Assembly (NCBI GenBank): GCA_965214055.1
Contig: OZ243931.1
Location: forward strand, 2,418,001 to 2,482,000
Direction: 5' to 3'
DNA from: WTGA01 sp965214055
GTDB lineage: Bacteria > Pseudomonadota > Gammaproteobacteria > Arenicellales > Poriferihabitantaceae
Length of the DNA stretch: 64,000 nucleotides
Made by a program: the position numbers and the translations under genes
The notes under the pieces: model-generated
Database searches by the model: none
Told to the model about the DNA's origin: nothing
Seen by the model: the letters and a program-made list of their open reading frames with translations, nothing else
Shown here: positions 8,496 to 16,208 of the stretch, piece after piece
Layout: each line of letters begins with the position of its first letter
How positions within the stretch are numbered: the first letter of the stretch is position 1

Positions 8496-10637
8496 ATGCT
8501 CCTTCGTACCCGAATCAGTTTATTCATTTCCCTGGCGTTTGTTATCGTCTGCCTGAGTTTTGTGGTCGCTGCCCTGGAACGGGAACAGCTGTTGACCTCA
8601 CAATTTTCAGAAAAGGTGGTTGCGGATCAACGTGCGTTATGGGACAACACCATCAACCACCTGGTGAATCGGATGGACGAACACCAGGCGATGGCCAGTG
8701 AGAATCCGCAACTTGCCGTTTCGGTTGCAAGGGAGGAACGGGCGACCGTCCAGCACCTCGGCGCACACCTGTCCTCGAATCTCAAGGCCCAGGGGATTGC
8801 AGACCGGTTGGATATCCTGAACCGGGAAGGAGTGCTCCTTTACTCATCCCTGCCGAGTGTTTTTCAAACCCCCATCATTTCCCCATCGAAAGTCAAGGCC
8901 ATGATCGAAGGCGGGCAGGTTGTCCGGGGCATCGGAAACGACCAGCAACACAACATTTCCGTGGTGGTCGCGATACCACTTTATCTATTTTCCCGTGTGG
9001 TTGGCCTGGCCGTGTATGCCACCGATATAGAGGAAGCGATTCGGGAAATGGAACTCATCACCCGATCTGCCGTGATCCTGGTCAATCGCCGGGGCCGTCT
9101 CATCTCGGGAGAAGCCACCGCACTTTGGGACAGTCTGCAGGATTCTATCGATATACGGAACGTCAACACCTTCCAGACCGTCAAGACCGGCCAGGAGGCC
9201 TATTCATTCGTTTTGCTGGACCAGACGGCTGATCTGGGTAATTTGGTAACGAGATTGCTGACGTTCAAGAATGTGACGGCATATGCCCGGCAGCATGACC
9301 GCATCGCGTACTACACCGTCGGGGCATTGGGAGGCTTTCTGGTGCTGACCCTTCTGGCGTTGAACTGGTATCTTTCCCGATCATTTGCCCCCTTGACAGG
9401 AGGCGTGCGGGTTTTGAACGCATTGTCCCGGGGGGACCTGCAGGTCAATCTGGGGGGGACCGATCGGCAGGACGAAATTGGTCGGATTGCTTCTGCCGTG
9501 AATGTTTTTCGGACACATCTCATTGCCATTACCCGGTTCCGCAGTTCCCAGAAGCGTCAACGTATCAAACAGGAGCGCTTCATACGGCGCGAAATGATCC
9601 GGCTTGCGGACACGCTGGACGAAGAGGAACGGGTGGCAGTGCTTGGAGAATTGTCCGAGCTGGAGGAGTTGATCAAACCCGCTTCAAAGGATAGCCGGGA
9701 CACCCGGAATGAAAAAGTCATGGACAACCCCATGCAGGTCCTTGAGCAGGGGAGAAGCAGTCTTGCAATGATCGCGCTGGCGTTCCAGAAAATGTCAGAC
9801 CGGGTACAAAAGCAAAACTACAGCCTCAGAGAAGCACTGGAAGCCAAGAATGCTTTCATTGCCATTCAAAAGGAACTCGATATCGCGACCCGGGTGCAAT
9901 TGTCGCTGCTACCGGATGACCCCCCTCCCACCACAAGGTTCTGCATATCCGGAGACATGAAAGCGGCCAAGGAAGTTGGTGGAGATTTTTACGATTTTTT
10001 CAGGCTGGACAAGGACCGGGTGGTGGTGGTGATTGCCGATGTTTCAGGTAAGGGCGTCCCCGCGGCCCTGTTTACGGTGATGGCTCGAACACTGATGCGC
10101 AGCACGGCACGGCAAGCACAGTCGCCGGGGGAGTTTCTCGCGACGATCAATGATTTTCTCGAACAAAACAATGACGAGCAGTTGTTCATTACGGTGTTTT
10201 ACGGTTTGCTGAACGAACGGACCGGACAGTTCATGTATGCAAATGGCGGGCATAACCCGCCGGTTCTGGTAGACAGCCAGGGGGTCAGGATGCTTCCTTT
10301 GACGGGGGGGGTGGCATTGGGCATGTTCGGGGGCCTTGAGTATATGGATGCCTGTATTGACTTGGAGACCGGGTCAAAGCTGGTATTTACAACAGACGGT
10401 GTGTCCGAAGCGATCAATTCCAGTTTCAAGGAATTTGGTGACGAGAGATTGTTGCAGACCATCGCAGATCTTCCGGAACAGACTCCAAGCGATGATGTGA
10501 GGGATATCGTGGCGGCAGTGGAATCGTTTGTGGGGGATGAGCCGCAATTTGATGATATCACCTGCATGGTGTTGAGGTATACGGAGACTGGTTTTCAGGA
10601 GAAGCCCGATTCGGTCAAGGGTCGGCATGGAGGATAA
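8496..10637 (+). CDS. Membrane-bound PP2C/SpoIIE-type phosphatase with Cache and HAMP domains
   Basis: 713 residues. TM helix at about 5-27, long periplasmic domain to about 270 (LDILNREGVLLYSSLPS is Cache-like), TM at about 272-294, HAMP at about 295-350, coiled-coil linker, then a SpoIIE/RsbU phosphatase domain from about 467. Metal-binding and catalytic motifs are all present: GGDFYDF (about 495), IADVSGKG (about 513), NGGHNPP (about 582), TTDGVSEA (about 632), FDDITCM (about 685). Such enzymes dephosphorylate a STAS-domain antagonist in partner-switching systems. The anti-sigma kinase gene follows after 80 bp and a STAS gene lies 720 bp downstream, which fits that mechanism. Confidence 0.92.
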   Translation: MLLRTRISLFISLAFVIVCLSFVVAALEREQLLTSQFSEKVVADQRALWDNTINHLVNRMDEHQAMASENPQLAVSVAREERATVQHLGAHLSSNLKAQGIADRLDILNREGVLLYSSLPSVFQTPIISPSKVKAMIEGGQVVRGIGNDQQHNISVVVAIPLYLFSRVVGLAVYATDIEEAIREMELITRSAVILVNRRGRLISGEATALWDSLQDSIDIRNVNTFQTVKTGQEAYSFVLLDQTADLGNLVTRLLTFKNVTAYARQHDRIAYYTVGALGGFLVLTLLALNWYLSRSFAPLTGGVRVLNALSRGDLQVNLGGTDRQDEIGRIASAVNVFRTHLIAITRFRSSQKRQRIKQERFIRREMIRLADTLDEEERVAVLGELSELEELIKPASKDSRDTRNEKVMDNPMQVLEQGRSSLAMIALAFQKMSDRVQKQNYSLREALEAKNAFIAIQKELDIATRVQLSLLPDDPPPTTRFCISGDMKAAKEVGGDFYDFFRLDKDRVVVVIADVSGKGVPAALFTVMARTLMRSTARQAQSPGEFLATINDFLEQNNDEQLFITVFYGLLNERTGQFMYANGGHNPPVLVDSQGVRMLPLTGGVALGMFGGLEYMDACIDLETGSKLVFTTDGVSEAINSSFKEFGDERLLQTIADLPEQTPSDDVRDIVAAVESFVGDEPQFDDITCMVLRYTETGFQEKPDSVKGRHGG

Positions 10638-10718
10638 GGGAGGTGTGGTGGCTGGAGCCAGATACTTCGGGGATGCGGTTTCCCCGAGGAAAACAATTTC
10701 GTTGAGGATTGAATTGAC

Positions 10719-11201
10719 ATGACAGACATGAAAGTACGCGAGTCATCGCTGGAACTGATACTGAAAAACGAACTGTCCGAAATCGAGCGGGCAGCCAAAA
10801 GCATCAGCTCGCATGGCCATTCATACGGGTGGCCGGACGAATGGTTGTATAAAATCAATATTTCGGTGGATGAGCTTATTACCAACACGGTAAATTACAG
10901 CTATGCAGATCAAAGTGCTCATTCAATTCTGCTCAAGCTGGTGGCCACCTATGACAAATTGATGGTGACCATTGAGGATGATGGAAAGCCTTTCAATCCC
11001 TTTGAAAAGGTTCCGTCGGCGGACCATGTCGAGGCTTTGTTGGAAGGTCGTCCCATCGGTGGCCTGGGGGTGCATCTGGTCAAGGAACTTATGGATGAGT
11101 TTTCGTATGAAAGAACATCGGACGGCTTGAACCGGATCACCCTGGTGCAGCTTCGGGAGAGCCAGGATGATGTCGACCCGGCTCCCCCCGGTTCGGACTG
11201 A
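10719..11201 (+). CDS. RsbW-type anti-sigma factor / serine protein kinase
   Basis: 160 residues with a GHKL ATPase fold. The N box is DELITNTVNYSY, the G1 box EDDGKPFNPF and the G2 region GGLGVHLVKELMDEFSY. In RsbW/SpoIIAB proteins this domain phosphorylates a serine of a STAS antagonist and sequesters a sigma factor. Here it lies just after the SpoIIE-type phosphatase and before a convergent STAS gene. No sigma-factor gene is present in the window, so the final target is unknown; it may be elsewhere, or the switch may act on another partner. Confidence 0.88.
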   Translation: MTDMKVRESSLELILKNELSEIERAAKSISSHGHSYGWPDEWLYKINISVDELITNTVNYSYADQSAHSILLKLVATYDKLMVTIEDDGKPFNPFEKVPSADHVEALLEGRPIGGLGVHLVKELMDEFSYERTSDGLNRITLVQLRESQDDVDPAPPGSD

Positions 11202-11358
11202 GTTGCCCGACTTTCTCCGCCATCCAGGTCCGTGCTGCGGTTGGCGGCGGCGAGTACTGCCGGAAAGCCCCCTGAACGGGAGAATGGGACGGGGAAATCA
11301 GGTCATTGTTGCAAAAGACTGCCCGGCAGGGTGTTCCGCGTGAACCGAATCCGGCTCC

Positions 11359-11727
11359 TCAACCGAAAGAGGCCACCGCATCCTCACGGGATTCATGAAT
11401 GGCAATGATTTTATTGAAACCACTGATTTCAAAGACGGTTTTGATGGGAGCGGATAACCCGCAAAGGGCGAACTTGGTTTCATGCTTTGCGAGGGATTTT
11501 GCGAGAAGGAGAATCACCCTGAGTCCGGCGCTGCTGATATAGGAAAGATCGACCAGGTCAAGGAGGAGAGCACGGTCTGTATCCGCAATTATGTTTTGCA
11601 TTGCACTTTCGAATTCCTGGGCATTGGCCCCATCAATGCGGCCTTCCACGCAGGCAATCAAGGTTCCGTTAATTCGCTCGCTCTTTATTTCCATTGATTT
11701 GATCTCTGTTGATTGAATTGTGAACAT
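11359..11727 (-). CDS. STAS-domain anti-sigma factor antagonist (SpoIIAA/RsbV type)
   Basis: 122 residues forming a single STAS domain. The key segment LDLVDLSYISSAGLRVILL carries the conserved serine pair where the antagonist kinase would phosphorylate. ATG at 11727 is used here; an internal ATG before EIKSERI, 11 codons later, would also give a complete domain. It is convergent with the kinase gene (157 bp between the stops), so the antagonist is transcribed separately from its presumed kinase and phosphatase. Confidence 0.88.
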   Translation of the reverse strand: MFTIQSTEIKSMEIKSERINGTLIACVEGRIDGANAQEFESAMQNIIADTDRALLLDLVDLSYISSAGLRVILLLAKSLAKHETKFALCGLSAPIKTVFEISGFNKIIAIHESREDAVASFG

Positions 11728-11805
11728 GTTTTTCCAAGGCAGAACTGTACCAGAACATCACAACGGATAGAAGAGCGAGAATTGTCCAATCCAGGACAAC
11801 CTGGT

Positions 11806-11825
11806 CAGTGGAATCTCCTCCACTG
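11806..11825 (+). promoter_or_regulatory. Conserved leader hairpin, copy 1
   Basis: CAGTGGA-ATCTCC-TCCACTG: seven perfect base pairs and a six-base loop, 134 bases before the ATG of the copy-1 gene. The same stem with a different loop occurs at the same distance before copy 2, so the structure was kept while the loop changed. Function is unknown; there is no U-tract, so it is not an ordinary terminator. Confidence 0.45.
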
Positions 11826-11958
11826 CCAGGGTATCATCCAATCGGCTGCCGTCGCGTTGCTACGCTCCAGGGTGGAAATTTTACCGTGTAATCGGTGGAA
11901 CCCCCGGGCGTGGATTGGCGATAAATTTTTTAATGTACTACCTGTTACAGAACACACC

Positions 11959-12847
11959 ATGGGTTCTGTTGCCAACAAGATTGCGAAGAAACTCGCCTCC
12001 CTCTACATGTCGAGGTTCGTCGACATGGAGTGCTATCGGGAAGGCATGAAGATGGCGCTCGAAGCCGGTGCCGGCGATGATACGCCTGTCCTTGACGGGT
12101 TCCCACCTTGACCCCTGTCACGCCCCGTGTGTGTTTGCGGAGAACGTTTCATCCTTCTTCTTCGAATCGATTTCCGTGATGGATGAGGCGGAGGGGTATT
12201 ACACGATTGTCACTAACGCGGAGGACGAATACATGCCGATGGGGCCACCGATGAGCCCGTTGACCCGCAGCTATTTCACGATGTGGGCGATGTTCGACGT
12301 TCGCTTCGGGAGTAGCCGGGGGACCATAGGCAGCTGCATTTTGCGCATCATGGCCGAGTTCGACCCCCCGGTCTGGCTGGTTGGCACCATTGAGCGGATG
12401 CGGCAGTCGCGGATGAGTTTTTTCGTGCATTGTGGCCGCGACGGCGAGAACATTCTGTTGCGCGAGGTGGGTATGCGGGAGACCCTTTTCTGCCGGGTTC
12501 CAGCTGGCTATATCGGTAACGAGGGGGAGATCTGGTTCGTGCGCGTGCTGCCGCCTCCCAGCCCCTTGTTGCGCGACCATATTGTGTTCAACACCCCCTA
12601 CGTCTTCCTGCAACATCCCGAGTTTTTATTTGTCGATTATCTGGAGCGCGAACTCGCGCGGATGATGGCGAGGGAGAGACGGCTTCGGACAGATGACTCT
12701 CGCGGTCATCTGCTGAAGTACGGTCTGACGCCCAACCATTGGAACGAGTACATTTTCAGGGCATACGTGAATCATCGAAACGAGGCGGTCTTTCTGACCG
12801 GTATCCCGGACATCCCCGAGACTCTGCCCCATCCGGGACTGCCGTGA
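11959..12847 (+). pseudogene. Frameshifted copy of the unknown-family gene at 13214
   Basis: The first reading frame begins MGSVANKIAKKLAS and stops at 12111. The rest of the protein (from about HLDPCHAPCVFAENV) continues in another frame to 12847. Alignment with the intact copy places a net loss of two bases near 12095-12105, where the intact copy has CTCGCTGACCTCGACCC. The downstream part still contains YFTMWAMFDVRFGSS, FFVHCGRDGENILLREVG and VFNTPYVFLQHPE, matching the paralogue closely. Decay is recent: only one disabling change is visible. Sequencing error is possible, but the two copies differ at many other sites. Confidence 0.75.
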
Positions 12848-13062
12848 GAGCGTTCTCATGGCCACGGCATTTCTTTCGTGCCCTGACCGCAACGCCCCTG
12901 GATTTGTCCCAACGGGGGAGCCTCCCGGCGAGGCCGGATCGTGAACCTCGAGACGCTCTGCCCTTGTGGTCGTCAACTTCGAGGAATATCTTCGCAAAAG
13001 GGGGCGGGCCATGGATGTCTCAAGTCAGGAAAGTGAGAATTCTCCAATCAGGACAACCTGAT

Positions 13063-13082
13063 CAGTGGAATTCTCTCCACTG
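13063..13082 (+). promoter_or_regulatory. Conserved leader hairpin, copy 2
   Basis: CAGTGGA-ATTCTC-TCCACTG, identical stem to the hairpin at 11806, 132 bases before the ATG at 13214. See the copy-1 entry for interpretation. Confidence 0.45.
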
Positions 13083-13213
13083 GCAGGGTATCATCCAGAC
13101 CGCTGTCGTTGCGTTGCCACGCTCCAGGGTGGAAATTTTACCGTGCAGTCGGTGGAAACTTTGATCGTGGATTGGCGATCACTTTTACTGTAATCCCTGC
13201 TGCAGAATGCTCC

Positions 13214-14098
13214 ATGGGTCGGGTTGCCAACAAAATCGCGAAGAAGATCACCTCATTCCGCTGGTCGAAGTTCACTGATTTGAAGGGCTATCGGGAAGGC
13301 AGGAAGATGGCCCTCGAAGCCGGTTTCATCGACGACGTGCTTTTCCTCGACTGGCTCGCTGACCTCGACCCCTGCCACGCCCTGTATACGTTTGCGCAGA
13401 ATGTCTGTGCTCCCATGGCCGAAACGATTTCCGGGATGAAGGAGGTGGAGAGTTGTGCCAGGATTGTCGGTAACGCCAAGCGCGAATACATGCCGCTGGG
13501 TCCGCCGATGAGCCCGGTAACCCCTAGCTATTTCACGATGTGGGGGATGTTCGACGTCCGCTTCGGGAGTAGCCAGGAGACCATAGGCAGCTGCATCTTG
13601 CGCATCATGCCCGAGTTCGATTGCCCGAGCTGGCTGATTGACACCATCGATCGGATGCAGCAGTCGAGGATGGGTTTTTTCATGCATTGTGGCCGCGATG
13701 GCGGCAAGGTTCTGCTGCGCGAGGTCGGTACCCGGGAAATCCTTTCCTGCGCGGCTCCATCTGGCTATGTCGGCAGCAAGGGGCAGGTCTGGTTCGTCCG
13801 CGTGCTGCCGCCGCCCAGCCCTGAGTACCGCTACCATCTCGTGTTCAACACCCCCTATGTCTTTCTTGAATATCCCGAGAGTGTCTTTGTCGACTATCTG
13901 GAGCGCGAACTCGCGCGGATGATCGCGGTCAAGCCGCCCCGGACAGATGACCCTCACGGTCATATGATGAAGTACGGTCCGAAGCCCAATCATTGGAACG
14001 AGTACATTTTCTGTGCATACCTGAACCATCAGGCCGGGGTAATCTTTCTGGACGGGATCCCGGACATCCGGCAGAGTCTTCCCCATGCTCATGAGTAG
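13214..14098 (+). CDS. Protein of unknown function, intact tandem copy
   Basis: 294 residues, soluble, no signal peptide or membrane segment. I do not recognise a named domain; similar proteins occur, as far as I recall, as uncharacterised families in environmental bacteria. Distinctive blocks are MGRVANKIAKK at the start, PPMSPVTPSYFTMWGMFDVR, FGSSQETIGSCILRI, MGFFMHCGRDGGKVLLREVG, GQVWFVRVLPPP and YHLVFNTPYVFLEYPE. Cys and His occur in DPCHALYTF and HCGRD, which might bind metal. The start was chosen because homology to copy 1 begins exactly at this ATG. Function cannot be inferred from neighbours. Confidence 0.75.
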   Translation: MGRVANKIAKKITSFRWSKFTDLKGYREGRKMALEAGFIDDVLFLDWLADLDPCHALYTFAQNVCAPMAETISGMKEVESCARIVGNAKREYMPLGPPMSPVTPSYFTMWGMFDVRFGSSQETIGSCILRIMPEFDCPSWLIDTIDRMQQSRMGFFMHCGRDGGKVLLREVGTREILSCAAPSGYVGSKGQVWFVRVLPPPSPEYRYHLVFNTPYVFLEYPESVFVDYLERELARMIAVKPPRTDDPHGHMMKYGPKPNHWNEYIFCAYLNHQAGVIFLDGIPDIRQSLPHAHE

Positions 14099-14474
14099 TT
14101 CGACCAATCGGTACGACCCGGTTCGCAGCTGCGCAGCCGCAGGAACGGTACCGCTGTACTTCGCCACCCAGTGCTGTTGCACCGGTGACGTCGCCATGGG
14201 GTGGAACGTCGGCCTCGGGGGGGGATGACTGGCACCCCATGGATCCATGGCATTTCCTTGCGCCCTGATCGCACCCCCCTGCCTGCCCCAACGAGGGGGC
14301 ATCCCAGCGAGGGTAGATCATGAACCTCGAAAACGCCCCTGCCCTTGTGGTCGTCAACCTCGAGGAATATCCTCGCACAGGATCAGTCCATCACCGGGGC
14401 CCGCCCGGCCGAGAGCATTTTCCAGGCAATTGATTCCAGCCAGGCGATGGCATCCGTACAAACCCATCCCGGCT
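14099..14474. other. Intergenic region holding the end of the duplication
   Basis: No gene seen. To about 14393 it is the 3' flank of repeat copy 2. The sequence from 14394 to 14474 holds no recognisable feature and leads into the promoter candidate at 14475. Confidence 0.5.
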
Positions 14475-14504
14475 TTGGGTTTTGTCCGGGTTCCCGGGTA
14501 TAAT
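14475..14504 (+). promoter_or_regulatory. Sigma70-type promoter candidate for the methyltransferase operon
   Basis: TTGGGT (14475-14480), an 18-bp spacer and a perfect TATAAT (14499-14504), about 100 bases before the ATG of the MttB-like gene. The -10 is consensus and the -35 matches at four positions. Confidence 0.5.
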
Positions 14505-14611
14505 TACTATATTGAAGACGCAGAAACACAAAGAAAAGTCGTTTAATCTAACAACGGTGGATTGTGGTTCGGGAATACTAATCCACCTGATAAATACAGT
14601 GGAATCGGGTT

Positions 14612-16189
14612 ATGGGACGAAGAGCAGGCGGAAGAGCAGCGAGAAAAGCATTGAGAGCAGCACCCCTTGCACCAGAAGACAAGCCGGTTCGGCCAGGTCA
14701 GCTCGGTGGCCGCTATATGCCACTGACCGGTGAGCAGCTCAAACGCGTCCACACGGCGATGCTGGACCTTCTTGAGAATGTCGGGTTTTCCCGGGCCATT
14801 CCCTCGTGCATAGACCTGGTGACCAAGGCAGGTGGAAAATATACCCCGGAGGGCCGGCTTCTTTTCCCCAGGGAGCTGATTGAATGGACCATGGAAACCT
14901 GTGCACGGGAAATCACCCTGTATGGCCAGTCTCCCGAGTATGACATGCACTTAAGCGGTACCAAGGTCTATTTTGGGACGGCCGGAGCCGCTGTTCATGT
15001 GGTCGATGACTGGAAGAGGCATGGGGGATACCCCGGGGAAGGTGCGTACCGGGAATCCACCATCCAGGACCTGTATGATGCTTCGCGCCTGGTCGATTAC
15101 CACGAGCACATTCACTTTTTCCAGCGTTGCATGGTTGCACGGGATATCGAACAGCCTGCCGCAATGGACCTGAATACAACCTATGCATCCGTTGCCGGCA
15201 CGATGAAACACTGTGGCGTCAGTTATGTGGAAGCTCCCCATGCAGAAGAAGGGTTACGGCTGCTGCATGAGATTGCAGGGGGGGAAAGGAAATGGAGAGA
15301 ACGGCCTTTTGCCAGCCTGTCCTGTTGTTTCGTCGTGCCGCCCATGAGATTTGCCGAAGATGCCTGCAAGGTCCTGGAAGTCTGCACACGGGGAGGGATG
15401 CCCATTTTATTGTTGGCTGCGGGACAGGCCGGGGCCACCAGTCCGGCCTCCCTGGCGGGGGCCGTGGTACAGGAGTGTGCGGAATGCCTCGCTGCATTGG
15501 CGTATGTCAATCTGATCGAGCCCGGGCATCCTGCCATCTTTGGTCCCTGGCCATTTGTTTCTGATTTGCGCACGGGGGCCATGAGCGGTGGCAGTGGAGA
15601 ACAGGCGGTTTTGATGGCGGCCTGCGGACAGGTTGGCCAATACCTTGGTCTGCCCACCGGGATTGCAGCGGGGATGGCGGATGCCAAAACCCCGGATGCA
15701 CAGTCCGGATTCGAAAAGGCGTATACCGTGACTCTGGCGGGGCATAGCGGCACGAACCTGGTGTACGAATCTGTGGGGATGCAGGCCAGTTTGCTGGGCT
15801 TCAGTTTCGAAGGAGCCACGATCGACAATGACATGCTCGGAGCCATCAATCGAAGTGTGCGTGGTGTGGAAATTGACGATGAGAACCTTGCCCTGGAGAC
15901 GATTGCGGATGTTTGCCTGAATGGGCCGGAGCACTTCCTTGGGCATGATGCGACGTTGTCCCGCATGGAGTCGGACTATGTCTATCCCGAAGTGGGAAAC
16001 CGGCTGACACCGGCAGAATGGAAGGAGCTTGGGTCCCGGGAAGTTCACCAGGTTGCCCGGGAAAAAACCCGGGAAATCCTGCAGACCCATTTCCCGCCCC
16101 ATATCTCTGATGAACTGGACGCACGTCTGAGAGCCAATTTTGATATCCGGTTGCCCCGTGAACAGATGAAGGTCGGGCATTCTTTCTGA
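14612..16189 (+). CDS. MttB-family (non-pyrrolysine) methyltransferase
   Basis: 525 residues of the trimethylamine methyltransferase superfamily (COG5598). The start MGRRAGGRAARKALRAA followed by KPVRPGQLGGRYMPL is typical. Other blocks are LLENVGFSRA, HVVDDWKRHGGYPGE, GPWPFVSDLRTGAMSGGSGEQ and ALINRSVRG-type helices. The reading frame has no in-frame amber, so it is the non-Pyl type, whose characterised members (MtgB) demethylate glycine betaine or other quaternary amines onto a corrinoid protein. No corrinoid protein gene lies nearby. The FAD/GcvT dehydrogenase gene follows after 20 bp, so the two probably act in one demethylation route. Confidence 0.88.
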   Translation: MGRRAGGRAARKALRAAPLAPEDKPVRPGQLGGRYMPLTGEQLKRVHTAMLDLLENVGFSRAIPSCIDLVTKAGGKYTPEGRLLFPRELIEWTMETCAREITLYGQSPEYDMHLSGTKVYFGTAGAAVHVVDDWKRHGGYPGEGAYRESTIQDLYDASRLVDYHEHIHFFQRCMVARDIEQPAAMDLNTTYASVAGTMKHCGVSYVEAPHAEEGLRLLHEIAGGERKWRERPFASLSCCFVVPPMRFAEDACKVLEVCTRGGMPILLLAAGQAGATSPASLAGAVVQECAECLAALAYVNLIEPGHPAIFGPWPFVSDLRTGAMSGGSGEQAVLMAACGQVGQYLGLPTGIAAGMADAKTPDAQSGFEKAYTVTLAGHSGTNLVYESVGMQASLLGFSFEGATIDNDMLGAINRSVRGVEIDDENLALETIADVCLNGPEHFLGHDATLSRMESDYVYPEVGNRLTPAEWKELGSREVHQVAREKTREILQTHFPPHISDELDARLRANFDIRLPREQMKVGHSF

Positions 16190-16208
16190 TTCCCTGTGGA
16201 ATATTCCA

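Larger units (their letters stand above)
11777..13012 (+). repeat. Tandem duplication, copy 1
   Basis: This unit and the one at 13036-14393 align along their length: leader with hairpin, a gene of the same unknown family, and a shared 3' flank (GCATTT..TTGCGCCCTGA-like start, then CCTTGTGGTCGTCAAC). Boundaries are approximate because the copies have diverged. Copy 1 carries the frameshifted gene. Confidence 0.75.
13036..14393 (+). repeat. Tandem duplication, copy 2
   Basis: Second unit of the duplication described at 11777, holding the leader hairpin, the intact gene at 13214-14098 and a 3' flank that again resembles the end of copy 1 (CCTTGTGGTCGTCAAC, then CTCGAGGAATAT). The two flanks differ by small insertions, so neither appears to keep a conserved reading frame. 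Confidence 0.75.

Noticed and set aside
14247..14546. 99-codon frame with CPCGRQ, similar to a SEC-C motif
   Set aside because: The equivalent part of the first repeat copy is in a different frame and the rest of the SEC-C motif is missing.
14612..16189. Pyrrolysine-containing MttB
   Set aside because: The frame has no internal amber codon and no pyl genes are nearby, so it is the non-pyrrolysine type.
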